From contig NZ_KE383991.1 in assembly GCF_000423225.1 (NCBI RefSeq), positions 258,217 through 322,216 on the forward strand: a stretch of DNA of 64,000 nt, in the 5' to 3' direction. Both the position numbers and the translations under genes were made by a program. How positions within the stretch are numbered: position 1 is the first letter of the stretch; each line of letters starts with the position of its first letter. This document shows positions 34,682-44,430 of the stretch, piece after piece. The stretch is from Kaistia adipata DSM 17808. Its GTDB lineage: Bacteria > Pseudomonadota > Alphaproteobacteria > Rhizobiales > Kaistiaceae. The notes beneath the pieces were generated by a model. That model had not been told where the DNA came from. It searched no databases and saw only the letters and a list, made by a program, of their open reading frames with translations.

Positions 34682-36121
34682 TTAGCTGCGGCCATCGGCG
34701 GCCACGGGCAACAGCGAGCCCGAGACCGAACGGCGCTTGTCGAGATACTTCGTGGCGACCTTGGAGACGTCGGCGAGCGTGACGGCATCGATCCGCCGCG
34801 CCCAGTCCTGCACGTCCTCGAGCGACTGGCCGTTGATCATGGCGGAACCGAAGATCCGCGCCAGCATCGCCTGGTTGTCCTGGCTGTAGATAGTCGCGGC
34901 GCGGGTCCGCTTCTTGGCGAGCGCCAGCTCCTCCTCGGTGATGCCGTGCTCGCGGACATCGGCCAGGACCGTCTCGACCGCGGCGCTCACCTTGTCGAGC
35001 GGAACGTCGCCGCGCGGCGTGGCGTAGAAGCCGAGCCGGCCATAGTCGAGGCCGTCGCCGGAGTAGTAGGCGCCGGCGGCGCTGGCGAGGCCCTGCTCGA
35101 CGACGAGGCTGCGATAGAGGCGGCTGGTGGCGCCGCTGCCGATGACATCGGCCAGGATGTCGAGCGCCTCGGCCTCGCCCTGCTGGCCGGAAATGTAGGA
35201 CGGCGCCAGATAGACCTGCGTCCAGGACGGCTGGCTGACCCGCTGGTCGCGCAGCACGATGCTGCGCTCGGTCAGCGGATCCGGCTCCTTCGGCCGGTTG
35301 CGCGAACCGGGCTCGGCTCGGCGAGGCAGCTTGCCATAAGTATCCTCGGCGAGCTTCCTGACCTCGTCGGCGGTGACGTCGCCGGCGATCACCAGGATGC
35401 CGTTGTTGGGCGTGTAGTAGCGCTCGTACTGGGCGACCGCGTCCTCACGCGTCAGCTGCCCGATCTCATGCGCCCAGCCGATGATCGGCACGCCATAGGG
35501 GTGGTTCTGGAACAGCGCGGCATCCATCGCCTCGCCGAGCAGGCTGCCCGGATTGTTGTCCGTGCGCATGCGCCGCTCCTCGAGGATGACGTCGCGCTCG
35601 GGCAGCACCACCGCGTCGGTCAGCTGCAGCCCCTGCATGCGATCGGCCTCGTAGCCCATCACCATGCCGAGCTGGTCCTTGGCGACGGTCTGGTAATAGG
35701 CGGTCGCGTCGGCCGAGGTAAAGGCGTTCTCGACGCCGCCGACCTCGGAGACCTTGGCCGAGAACTCGCCCGCCGGGTGGTTCTTCGTGCCCTTGAACAT
35801 CAGATGTTCGAGATAGTGCGCGATGCCGGACTTGCCGTGCGGATCATCGGCGGCGCCGACCTTGTACCACATCATGTGGGTGACGATCGGCGCGCGGTGA
35901 TCCGGGATCACCACGACCTGCAGCCCGTTGTCGAGCGTGAAGGTGCTGGCGTCCGGCGCGATCTTCGGCAGCTCGTCCTTCTGGACGCGCTCGGCCTTGG
36001 CCGGCGTGGGGGACTTCTGCTCACCATAGGCCGGAGCCGTCACGCTGACGACGGCGGCGATGAACAGGGCGGCTGGTCCGCACATACGCGCGGCCAGGAC
36101 GTTCTGGAAGAAATAGGCCAT
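34682..36121 (-). CDS. M16 zinc metallopeptidase, catalytic subunit
   Basis: A 479-residue secreted peptidase with an N-terminal membrane/signal segment (CGPAALFIAAVVSVTAPAYG), the inverted zinc motif HYLEH in SGIAHYLEHLMFKGT, and the downstream Glu ligand region in the ENAFTSADATAYY stretch. It is the active half of the pair with the following M16-like gene, comparable to the processing-peptidase beta/alpha arrangement. Substrates are likely misfolded or signal-derived peptides in the periplasm; this is inferred. Confidence 0.87.
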   Translation of the reverse strand: MAYFFQNVLAARMCGPAALFIAAVVSVTAPAYGEQKSPTPAKAERVQKDELPKIAPDASTFTLDNGLQVVVIPDHRAPIVTHMMWYKVGAADDPHGKSGIAHYLEHLMFKGTKNHPAGEFSAKVSEVGGVENAFTSADATAYYQTVAKDQLGMVMGYEADRMQGLQLTDAVVLPERDVILEERRMRTDNNPGSLLGEAMDAALFQNHPYGVPIIGWAHEIGQLTREDAVAQYERYYTPNNGILVIAGDVTADEVRKLAEDTYGKLPRRAEPGSRNRPKEPDPLTERSIVLRDQRVSQPSWTQVYLAPSYISGQQGEAEALDILADVIGSGATSRLYRSLVVEQGLASAAGAYYSGDGLDYGRLGFYATPRGDVPLDKVSAAVETVLADVREHGITEEELALAKKRTRAATIYSQDNQAMLARIFGSAMINGQSLEDVQDWARRIDAVTLADVSKVATKYLDKRRSVSGSLLPVAADGRS

Positions 36122-36202
36122 TCACCCTCGATCTGGTCGGTGTGCCACTCGAGGGTGAAGCTATGCAGCGCCTGTGTTCAGATTGCGACAATAATGTCGC
36201 TA

Positions 36203-36760
36203 TCAAACATTAAATTTTAGAAACACGAGTTGACTCTCACCAGCCTGCCGCGTTTCGAGGCGTTCCAGGCCGGCGATCTCGCCGATCTGGGCCTTCGCTT
36301 CCTCCTCCAGCACGACCAGCGCGCCCGGCGCCAGCCAGCCGCCCTCGATGGCGGAGGCGAGCGCCTGCTCGCCCAGGCCGCGGCCATAGGGCGGATCGGC
36401 GAAGACGAGCTGGAACGGCTCGACCGTGCCGGCAGGTCCGAGCTTGGTGGCGTCGCGGCGGAACAGCTTCGTCCGCCCCGTCAGGCCGAGCGCCTCGATG
36501 TTGTCGCGGATCAGCCCGCGCGCCTCGACGCCCTCCTCGACGAAGAGCGCATAGCGCGCTCCGCGCGAGACGGCTTCGAGCCCGAGCGCGCCGGTGCCGG
36601 CGAAGAGGTCGAGCACGCGCGCATCGGCCACGACGTCTTCATAGCCATGCGCGAGCACGTTGAAGAGGCTTTCGCGCAGGCGGTCGGCGGTTGGCCGGAT
36701 CGTCTGCGTGCGCGGTGCCGCGAGCGCGCGGCCCCGAAACTCACCGGCGACGATCCGCAC
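36203..36760 (-). CDS. rsmD: 16S rRNA (guanine(966)-N2)-methyltransferase
   Basis: A 185-residue SAM enzyme of the RsmD family (VLDLFAGTGALGLEAVSRGA, LVFADPPYGRGL). The GTG at 36760 is chosen since it gives the family N-terminus RIVAGEFRGRALAAP; the frame stays open further upstream but into the 3' end of the previous gene. It methylates G966 in 16S rRNA during 30S assembly. It overlaps the preceding pseudouridine synthase gene by 20 bp, indicating a single transcript. Confidence 0.9.
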   Translation of the reverse strand: MRIVAGEFRGRALAAPRTQTIRPTADRLRESLFNVLAHGYEDVVADARVLDLFAGTGALGLEAVSRGARYALFVEEGVEARGLIRDNIEALGLTGRTKLFRRDATKLGPAGTVEPFQLVFADPPYGRGLGEQALASAIEGGWLAPGALVVLEEEAKAQIGEIAGLERLETRQAGESQLVFLKFNV

Positions 36761-38291
36761 GACCCGATCCACCCGTCCTGTTGCCCGATCCACCCGGACC
36801 GCGTCCGCCACCCGACGGCCGGCCACCCGGCCGCCCGCCGCCACCGCCCCGCGGCTTGTCGCCGTCCGGGTTGCGGCCCGTCACCGGGCGCTTGTCGAAG
36901 GAACGACCCGCCTTGGGGCCGCCCTTGCCGCCGCCGGAACCGGGACGCCCGCCACTCTTGACGAGACCGCCACGCGGACCGCGCGCCGGCTTGTCGTCGT
37001 CGCGATTGCGGCCCGTGACCGGACGGGCATTGCGAAGGCTGCCCTCGAAACGACGCCCGTCCTGGAACTCGCGGCGATCGCCCTCGCCGCCTTCGTTGCG
37101 GCCCCTGCCGCGCGAAGCGCCGCGCTGCGACGCCCTGGCGGGAGCCTCGCCGTCCGCCGGACGTTCGCCGCGACGCGAGCGCGCCTCACCTCGGGGCGCG
37201 CGCCCCTCGGCCGGACGCTCATCACGACCACGACGTCCCTCGCCACGCGATGCGCGACCTTCGGTCGGGCGTTCGTCACGCCCCCTGCCCTCGCCCCTCG
37301 GCGCAGCACCCGAACGGCCGCCGCGGCGTCCGCCAGCCTCTTCGTCGACACGCTCCGCGACGATGCGCGACGGGCGCTCGCCCGTCGGCTTCACCTGCGC
37401 GAGCGGCTTGATCGGACCGCGGCGGATCGTCCGTCCGCCCGCCTTACGCGCGCTGCGACGGGCAGCCTCCTCTTCCTCGCGCAAGGGAGCATCGAAATCG
37501 GCGCCGGATTCGCGCGTGAGCTTCTCGCCGAGCTGCTCGCGCAGCACGCGGCCCTTGATCTCGACCGCCTCGCCCTCGGCGAGATCGCCGAGCTGGAACG
37601 GGCCGTAGGAAATGCGGATCAGGCGGTTCACGTCGAGGCCGATGCTCGACAGAACCTTCTTCACCTCGCGGTTCTTGCCTTCGCGGAGCCCGATCGTCGC
37701 CCAGATGTTGGAGCCCTGAACCCGGTCCAGCGTGCCTTCGACGGCGCCATACATGACGCCGTCGATGGTGACGCCGTCGCGGAGCTTGTCGAGGTCCGGC
37801 TGGAGGATGTCGCCCCAGGCACGGACTCGGTAGCGCCGCATCCAGCCGGTCGCGGGCAGTTCGAGAACGCGCGCCAGGCCGCCATCATTCGTCAGCAGCA
37901 ACAGGCCTTCGGTGTTGATGTCGAGGCGGCCGACCGCGATGACGCGCGGCAGATGCTCCGGCAGCGAATCAAAAACGGTGGGACGGCCCTCGGGATCGTG
38001 GGCGGTGGTCACCAGGCCCTTTGGCTTGTGGTAGAGCCAGAGGCGCGTGCGCTCCTTGGTCGGGAGCGGCTCGCCGTCCACCGTCACGCGGTCGTGCGGA
38101 CCGACATTGACGGCGGGGCTGGTCAGGACGCGGCCATTGATGGCGACGCGGCCCTCTTCGATCAGGCGTTCGGCGTCGCGGCGCGAGCACAGGCCGGCCC
38201 GCGCCAGAACCTTGGCGATGCGGGCATCCTGTGCGTCGTCTTGCGCGACGCCATCCTTCGTGCGTTTCTGCGGCGGCTTCATTCGATCCAT
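36741..38291 (-). CDS. RluB-type rRNA pseudouridine synthase with long disordered tail
   Basis: A 516-residue protein. The first 250 residues are a normal RsuA/RluB/RluF enzyme: S4 domain (about 23-70, RIAKVLARAGLCSRRDAERLI), catalytic D124 in GRLDINTEGLLLLTNDG, and LREGKNREVKKVL. The remaining 260 residues are Arg/Gly/Pro/Glu-rich, with near repeats such as RDERPAEGRAPRGE and RPVTGRN-DKP. Most bacterial RluB proteins are near 240-300 residues. The tail is probably disordered and RNA-binding. A second start (ATG at 38282) is possible. Confidence 0.88.
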   Translation of the reverse strand: MDRMKPPQKRTKDGVAQDDAQDARIAKVLARAGLCSRRDAERLIEEGRVAINGRVLTSPAVNVGPHDRVTVDGEPLPTKERTRLWLYHKPKGLVTTAHDPEGRPTVFDSLPEHLPRVIAVGRLDINTEGLLLLTNDGGLARVLELPATGWMRRYRVRAWGDILQPDLDKLRDGVTIDGVMYGAVEGTLDRVQGSNIWATIGLREGKNREVKKVLSSIGLDVNRLIRISYGPFQLGDLAEGEAVEIKGRVLREQLGEKLTRESGADFDAPLREEEEAARRSARKAGGRTIRRGPIKPLAQVKPTGERPSRIVAERVDEEAGGRRGGRSGAAPRGEGRGRDERPTEGRASRGEGRRGRDERPAEGRAPRGEARSRRGERPADGEAPARASQRGASRGRGRNEGGEGDRREFQDGRRFEGSLRNARPVTGRNRDDDKPARGPRGGLVKSGGRPGSGGGKGGPKAGRSFDKRPVTGRNPDGDKPRGGGGGRPGGRPSGGGRGPGGSGNRTGGSGRADRRR

Positions 38292-38397
38292 CCTTGAAAC
38301 GGTTCCTTAGAGCCTTTGCGGCCGGGTGGATACCGCTTGATGCAAACAAAATGCGGCGCGTCAATCTTGACGGGGCGAAACGGATGAAACGAGCGGG

Positions 38398-38850
38398 ATG
38401 AGAGACGGAATCAACCCCTATATGCAGGCTGCGCTGGACGAGGCGCGGCGGGCCGCCGAGCGCGGCGAGGTGCCGATCGGCGCCGTCATCGTGCGCGACG
38501 GCGTCATCCTCGCCGCCGACGGCAACCGCACGCTGGAGCTCAACGATCCGACCGCCCATGCCGAGACGCTTGCGATCCGCGCCGCCTGCGCGACGCTCGG
38601 TTCGCAACGCCTGCCCGACTGCGATCTCTACGTAACGCTGGAGCCCTGCCCGATGTGCGCGGCGGCGATCTCCTTCGCCCGCATCCGCCGGCTCTATTAC
38701 GGCGCCGCCGATCCGAAGGGCGGCGCGGTGGAGAGCGGCGTGCGCCTCTACAGCCAGCCGACCTGCCACCACGCGCCGGAGGTCTATGACGGCATCGCCG
38801 AGAGCCTGTCGGCCGAGATGCTGCGGACGTTCTTCCGGGAGCGGCGATAG
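38398..38850 (+). CDS. tadA: tRNA(Arg) adenosine-34 deaminase
   Basis: A 150-residue cytidine/deoxycytidylate deaminase-fold enzyme with the zinc and proton-shuttle residues H54 and E56 (HAE) and C84/C87 (PCPMC), and the C-terminal RIRRLYYGA segment typical of TadA. It converts A34 to inosine in tRNA-Arg(ACG). It is divergent from the pseudouridine synthase gene. The stop is 7 bp from the convergent RHH gene. Confidence 0.88.
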   Translation: MRDGINPYMQAALDEARRAAERGEVPIGAVIVRDGVILAADGNRTLELNDPTAHAETLAIRAACATLGSQRLPDCDLYVTLEPCPMCAAAISFARIRRLYYGAADPKGGAVESGVRLYSQPTCHHAPEVYDGIAESLSAEMLRTFFRERR

Positions 38851-38857
38851 GCGCGGC

Positions 38858-39160
38858 TCAGGCGGCCGTGCTGTCCGGCACCCGCCGGTCGACGGTCGCG
38901 GCGCGCGTCTCGGCGTGGCGGCAGCAGATCACCCGGAGCAGGGATGCGAAATTGCCGATCTCGCCGCGCAGCTCGACGACCTCGTCGTAGAGCACGGACA
39001 GGAAGCGCGCCGTCGGCATCTGCTGGCTGGCCGCGATCTCGTCCAGCCGCGACCAGAACATGGATTCGAGCCGGACGCTGGTGACGACGCCGGCGATGCG
39101 GACGGACCGCGTCACCGGCGCGAACAGATCGGGATCCGTCGACGCGAAGATTTGGCACAC
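38858..39160 (-). CDS. Ribbon-helix-helix domain protein
   Basis: A 100-residue protein. Its middle matches a ribbon-helix-helix domain (TRSVRIAGVVTSVRLESMFW, LDEIAASQQMPTARFLSVLY), with an amphipathic tail (NFASLLRVICC) as in the RHH_4 family of alphaproteobacteria. Such proteins are presumed DNA binders, but no target is known. It is followed on the same strand by nothing in the short gap to tadA and preceded by the DJ-1 gene. Confidence 0.7.
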   Translation of the reverse strand: MCQIFASTDPDLFAPVTRSVRIAGVVTSVRLESMFWSRLDEIAASQQMPTARFLSVLYDEVVELRGEIGNFASLLRVICCRHAETRAATVDRRVPDSTAA

Positions 39161-39198
39161 GGGCGCACCCTCCCCCTTGGAACGCGCGCCCGCACCGA

Positions 39199-39780
39199 TC
39201 AGGCGTGGCTGATCTTGGTGCCGAGCAGCGCCAGGAACTGCCCCATCCAGGCCGGATGAGCGGGCCAGGCCGGGGCCGTGACGAAGATATCGTCGGTGAT
39301 CGCGCCGCTGATGGCAATATCGGCGTAGGTGCCGCCGGCAAGCCGCACCTCCGGCGCGCAGGCCGGATAGGCGGAGATCGTCTTGCCGCGGATGACGTCG
39401 GCGGCGGCGAGCACCTGCGCGCCATGGCAGACGGCGGCGATCGGTTTCCTCGCCGCCACGAAGGCCTTGACCAGGGCGATCACGCCATCGTCGAGGCGGA
39501 GATATTCCGGCGCCCGGCCGCCCGGGATGACGAGCGCGTCATAGTCGCTCTCCTTGACGGCGGCGAAGTCGGTGGTCAGCGCGAAATTGTGGCCGCGCTT
39601 CTCGGAATAGGTCTGGTCGCCCTCGAAATCATGGATCGCGGTCGCGACCTTGCCGTTGGCCGGCTTGCCGGGACAGGCGGCCGACACCTCATGGCCGACG
39701 GCGGCCAGAAGCTGGAACGGCACCATCACTTCATAGTCCTCGACATAATCGCCGACGAGAAACAGGATCTTCTTGGCCAT
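39199..39780 (-). CDS. DJ-1/PfpI family protein
   Basis: A 193-residue class I glutamine amidotransferase-like protein. The nucleophile Cys sits in AVCHGAQVL and the conserved Glu is in the EDYEVMVPFQ segment after the first strand. The family includes protein deglycase/peptidase-like and isonitrile hydratase-like members; no particular activity can be assigned. GGAGGAGACCGCC lies just ahead of the ATG at 39780. Confidence 0.83.
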   Translation of the reverse strand: MAKKILFLVGDYVEDYEVMVPFQLLAAVGHEVSAACPGKPANGKVATAIHDFEGDQTYSEKRGHNFALTTDFAAVKESDYDALVIPGGRAPEYLRLDDGVIALVKAFVAARKPIAAVCHGAQVLAAADVIRGKTISAYPACAPEVRLAGGTYADIAISGAITDDIFVTAPAWPAHPAWMGQFLALLGTKISHA

Positions 39781-39900
39781 GGCGGTCTCCTCCAAACGAA
39801 CCTGGGCGCCGAAAGCGTAGCGACCCGAAACGACGAAGAGGTAACACCCGCATACTACCGCGCCGGCGGTCAGAGGATCAGCCGAAGTGCCGACGGACGG

Positions 39901-40161
39901 TCAGCCGATTTTTTCCGCCAGCCACGTCGTGATCAAGGACTGATACGGGACGTCGCGCTTGTTGGCTTCCACCTTGATCCGGTCCAGCAGGCTCACCGGC
40001 AGGCGCAGCGAGATCGACGTCGTGCTCGGCTTCAGATTGGGCAGCACAGCCCGCTCGGCCTTGCCCCAGTCGACATAGTCGGCCGAGTCGTGGCTCTCCC
40101 AGAAGGCGCGCTCCTCCGCCTCGTCCTTGAAAGACGGAATGGGCTCAGGCTTCCTGCTCAT
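39901..40161 (-). CDS. brnA: BrnA-type antitoxin
   Basis: An 86-residue protein with an acidic N-terminal part (FKDEAEERAFWESHDSADYVDW), which would mask the toxin, and a ribbon-helix-helix DNA-binding C-terminus (TTSISLRLPVSLLDRIKVEA, NKRDVPYQSLITTWLAEKI). This is the BrnA/CopG-like layout. It is encoded after the toxin and overlaps it by 17 bp; GGAGG six bases before its ATG supports the start. Confidence 0.82.
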   Translation of the reverse strand: MSRKPEPIPSFKDEAEERAFWESHDSADYVDWGKAERAVLPNLKPSTTSISLRLPVSLLDRIKVEANKRDVPYQSLITTWLAEKIG

Positions 40162-40447
40162 AGCGCCTCCTTTCCCGTTCGCTCATGTCGCGGGCCGAGA
40201 TAATGCGGATCAAGGTACCGTCCGCCCGCAAGGTGAAGCTGACATGCAGTTGCCGACCGGCATGGGTGACACCCAGGGCATGAAGCCTGACTTCCTGCCG
40301 ACTATGGGCAGCATCGTCCACCACCAGAAGCGGCTGATTGAAGAAGACCTCTTCCGACTCGGCCACCGACACGCCGTGCTTATCGGCGCTCTTCGTCAAA
40401 TTCCCCGGATCCCAGTCGAAGCCGACAATGCGGGCGAAGTCGATCAT
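40145..40447 (-). CDS. brnT: BrnT-type ribonuclease toxin
   Basis: A 100-residue BrnT toxin: N-terminal FDWDPGNLTKSADKHGVSVAE, the EVFFNQP segment, RQEVRLHALGVTHAGRQLHVSF, and the RIISARDMSERERRRYE C-terminal signature. BrnT is a RelE-fold RNase that blocks translation and is held by BrnA; the operon is repressed by the BrnT-BrnA complex. The palindrome at 40451-40471 directly ahead of the ATG fits that operator. Confidence 0.85.
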   Translation of the reverse strand: MIDFARIVGFDWDPGNLTKSADKHGVSVAESEEVFFNQPLLVVDDAAHSRQEVRLHALGVTHAGRQLHVSFTLRADGTLIRIISARDMSERERRRYEQEA

Positions 40448-40450
40448 CCG

Positions 40451-40471
40451 CGTATATTACCATCATATACG
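40451..40471. promoter_or_regulatory. Putative BrnA operator
   Basis: Inverted repeat CGTATAT / ATATACG with a 7-bp centre, three bases upstream of the brnT ATG on the minus strand. It overlaps a TATGAT/TAATAT -10-like stretch, so binding would block transcription. Confidence 0.55.
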
Positions 40472-40522
40472 AAAATCGGCATCCCCGCGAAATGGCCTCC
40501 AACCGCAGCATGGGCCGGCCCG

Positions 40523-40556
40523 CAAACAAAAAGGGCGCGGCTTGCGCCGCGCCCTT
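40523..40556 (-). terminator. Intrinsic terminator of groESL
   Basis: 11-bp stem AAGGGCGCGGC / GCCGCGCCCTT with a 4-base loop. On the minus strand it is followed by TTTGTTTG, 25 bp past the groL stop. Confidence 0.85.
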
Positions 40557-40580
40557 CCGTAGGTCTGAGGACAGGACTTC

Positions 40581-42233
<1,653 letters not shown>

Positions 42234-42285
42234 CTAGAGGGTTGTGGCAGACAAAAAAGCGCGTCGAGGAATGACCCTCTCGCGA

Positions 42286-42591
42286 TTACTTGCCCTTGCC
42301 CTTGCCTTCGATGATGCCGAGGATGTCCGACTCCTTCATGATCAGGAGCTCTTCACCGTCGATCTTGACTTCCGTGCCCGACCACTTGCCGAACAGGATG
42401 CGGTCGCCGGCCTTGACGTCGAGAGCGACGAGCTTGCCAGCGTCGTCACGTGTGCCGGTGCCGACAGCGACGACTTCGCCTTCCTGCGGCTTCTCCTTGG
42501 CGGTGTCCGGGATGATGATGCCGCCGGCGGTCTTCTCTTCCGACGCAACGCGACGGACGACGACGCGGTCATGCAGAGGACGGAATGCCAT
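42286..42591 (-). CDS. groS: Co-chaperonin GroES
   Basis: A 101-residue GroES with [13 protein letters not shown] at the N-terminus, the mobile-loop region [18 protein letters not shown], and the [17 protein letters not shown]-terminal strand. The ATG at 42591 is the family start; a longer open frame upstream is leader RNA that includes the CIRCE site. First gene of groESL. Confidence 0.97.
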   Translation of the reverse strand: MAFRPLHDRVVVRRVASEEKTAGGIIIPDTAKEKPQEGEVVAVGTGTRDDAGKLVALDVKAGDRILFGKWSGTEVKIDGEELLIMKESDILGIIEGKGKGK

Positions 42592-42652
42592 GTTTGTTCT
42601 CTCCTCGCGTGCAGGGCGGCCCGGCTCGGACCGCCCGCCAAAGTGGGGTGCG

Positions 42653-42679
42653 TTAGCACTCACTGGAGGCGAGTGCTAG
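42653..42679. promoter_or_regulatory. CIRCE element (HrcA operator)
   Basis: TTAGCACTC-N9-GAGTGCTAG: the classic 9-bp inverted repeat with a 9-bp spacer and one mismatch to the consensus at the outer base. It lies 62 bp upstream of groS, just downstream of the -10 box, where HrcA binding represses transcription at normal temperature. Confidence 0.93.
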
Positions 42680-42690
42680 CAGGCCAGCCC

Positions 42691-42719
42691 GATCTAGGAG
42701 CCGGGATCCGCATTGTCAA
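42691..42719 (-). promoter_or_regulatory. groESL promoter
   Basis: On the minus strand TTGACA (42719-42714), a 17-bp spacer and TAGATC (42696-42691), ending 12 bp before CIRCE. The CCTTGAC start and CTAGAT end would also suit RpoH in alphaproteobacteria. Confidence 0.7.
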
Positions 42720-42804
42720 GGAGACCGCAAGGAGACGATCGGAGGATTTTTTCGTCCTGCTGGACGAGATCTTAACGATGGCCTCGACCGCCTGAAGGAG
42801 CCGC

Positions 42805-43446
42805 TCAGACCCATTCGGGACTGGGCGTCTCCCCTGCGAGGGAGTCGACCGCCTGCTCGAGGCGCTGCATGAAGCCCTCGCCGGCACCGGTCATCGCCTC
42901 GCCGATCACCACGTCGCAGAAGAATGGGACGGGAAGATGGTCGCCCTTCGGCAGCACCTTGCCGAAGCCGCGCAGGAAGACCGGCAGGACGGGAATCTCC
43001 GGTCGCCGGCGGGCGATATAGCCGACGCCGCGCTTGAACGCCTGCCGCATCTCCGGCTCGCCGCGCGAGCCCTCGGGGAACAGGATCAGGATGTCGCCGG
43101 CATCGAGGGCGGCGACCGCCTGGGCGAGCGGGTCGACGCCGCCCCTGCCCGTGCCCCGCTCGATCGGCAGGATGCCGATCAGGTCGACGGCGAGCCATTT
43201 GAGCCAGCGGTTCCTCAGGAAATAGTCGGCGGCGGCGACGGCGCGCACCTTCCGGAGCTTGGCGAGCGGAAACAGCGCCATCAACGCCAAGGTGTCGAGA
43301 TGGCTGTTGTGATTGGCGGCGATGATCACCGGCCCGTCCTTGGGCAGGCGCTCGCGGTGGCGCACCGAGAGCCCGATCGCCACCAGCAGGAACGGCCGGA
43401 CCAGGAGCGCGAAGAAGAGCAGGCGAAGCACGTCGCGGGAGGTCAT
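42805..43446 (-). CDS. PlsC-like acyltransferase
   Basis: A 213-residue 1-acylglycerol-3-phosphate acyltransferase-like protein with an N-terminal membrane helix, the catalytic NHNSHLD (HxxxxD), ILPIERG and the FPEGSRGEPE motif. It would acylate a lysophospholipid or related acceptor at the membrane. It is the third gene of a tight three-gene run with the CdsA-like and YnbA-like genes (9 bp gap), so it probably supplies or remodels the same lipid. Confidence 0.8.
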   Translation of the reverse strand: MTSRDVLRLLFFALLVRPFLLVAIGLSVRHRERLPKDGPVIIAANHNSHLDTLALMALFPLAKLRKVRAVAAADYFLRNRWLKWLAVDLIGILPIERGTGRGGVDPLAQAVAALDAGDILILFPEGSRGEPEMRQAFKRGVGYIARRRPEIPVLPVFLRGFGKVLPKGDHLPVPFFCDVVIGEAMTGAGEGFMQRLEQAVDSLAGETPSPEWV

Positions 43447-43455
43447 GCCCGTCTC

Positions 43456-44430
43456 TCAGAAATAGAAATAGCGGACGGCGTGGAAGAAGAACGGCGCGGT
43501 GAAGACGAGGCTGTCGATGCGGTCGAGGATGCCGCCATGCCCGGGCAGGATCGTGCCGGTGTCCTTGATGCCGAGATCGCGCTTCACGGCCGACATGACG
43601 ATGTCGCCGAAGAAGCCGGCGGTCGCCAGGAGGATGCCGATCGCGGCGGCCTGCGGCACGCCGATCGGGGTCAGCAGCGGCGCCAGCGCCATCGAGAGCA
43701 GCGTCGTCGCGACGAGGCCGCCGACGAAGCCTTCGACGGTCTTGTTGGGCGACACCTTGGGCGTGATCTTGCGCTTGCCGAAGCGGCGGCCGGCGAGGAA
43801 CTGGCTGACGTCGTTGAACTCGGTGGCGATCAAAAGGAAGATCAGCAGTCCAGGCCCCATGCCGGACGGCGCGCCCGGCGGCGGCAGCACCAGCAGATAG
43901 GCGGCGTGGCTGACCGAGAAGATCGTGATCATCAGCCCCCAGTGCAGCGTTCCGACGGCCCGCAGGAAACCCTGCGTCTCGCCGCGCAGCACCATGGCGG
44001 CCGGCAGGATCAGGAACAGGTAGACGGGCACGAAGATCACGAACATGCCGTACCAGCCGATGCCGACCCAGTAATACTGGACCGGCACGGCGAGATAGGC
44101 GATGAGCAGCAGCACCCGGTCGGCCTTCCGGGTCGGGATGATCGTCAGATATTCCTTGAGCGCCAGGTAGCTGACGAAGCCGAGCAGCACGATCATCGGG
44201 ATCGGGCCGAACGCCAGCGCCCCCACCAGCAGCGCCACCATCACCCACCAGCTGCCGATGCGGGCGCGCAGTTCGCGATATTTGGCAAGCGCCTTCGGGT
44301 CGTCGCCGGCGGGCTCGGGCCGCGACCAGACCAGCGCCGTGGCGACGACGAGGCCGAGCCCCACCAGCGCCAGGATGACGACATTGGCGCCCGACCAGCC
44401 GAACAGGGTGAAGGAGAGAAGCTCGGTCAT
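43456..44430 (-). CDS. CdsA-like phosphatidate cytidylyltransferase
   Basis: A 324-residue membrane protein with seven to eight helices and the complete CdsA signature SAVKRDLGIKDTGTILPGHG followed by GILDRIDS, so CTP-dependent activation of phosphatidic acid to CDP-diacylglycerol is expected. Given the YnbA-like neighbour it is more like E. coli YnbB than the housekeeping CdsA usually found near uppS/dxr, which is not in the window. The ATG at 44430 overlaps the upstream gene by 4 bp. Confidence 0.8.
   Translation of the reverse strand: MTELLSFTLFGWSGANVVILALVGLGLVVATALVWSRPEPAGDDPKALAKYRELRARIGSWWVMVALLVGALAFGPIPMIVLLGFVSYLALKEYLTIIPTRKADRVLLLIAYLAVPVQYYWVGIGWYGMFVIFVPVYLFLILPAAMVLRGETQGFLRAVGTLHWGLMITIFSVSHAAYLLVLPPPGAPSGMGPGLLIFLLIATEFNDVSQFLAGRRFGKRKITPKVSPNKTVEGFVGGLVATTLLSMALAPLLTPIGVPQAAAIGILLATAGFFGDIVMSAVKRDLGIKDTGTILPGHGGILDRIDSLVFTAPFFFHAVRYFYF

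Noticed and set aside
36185..36200. GCGACA/TGTCGC hairpin after rsmD as a terminator
   Set aside because: Only 6 bp, no T-run on the minus strand; may be incidental.
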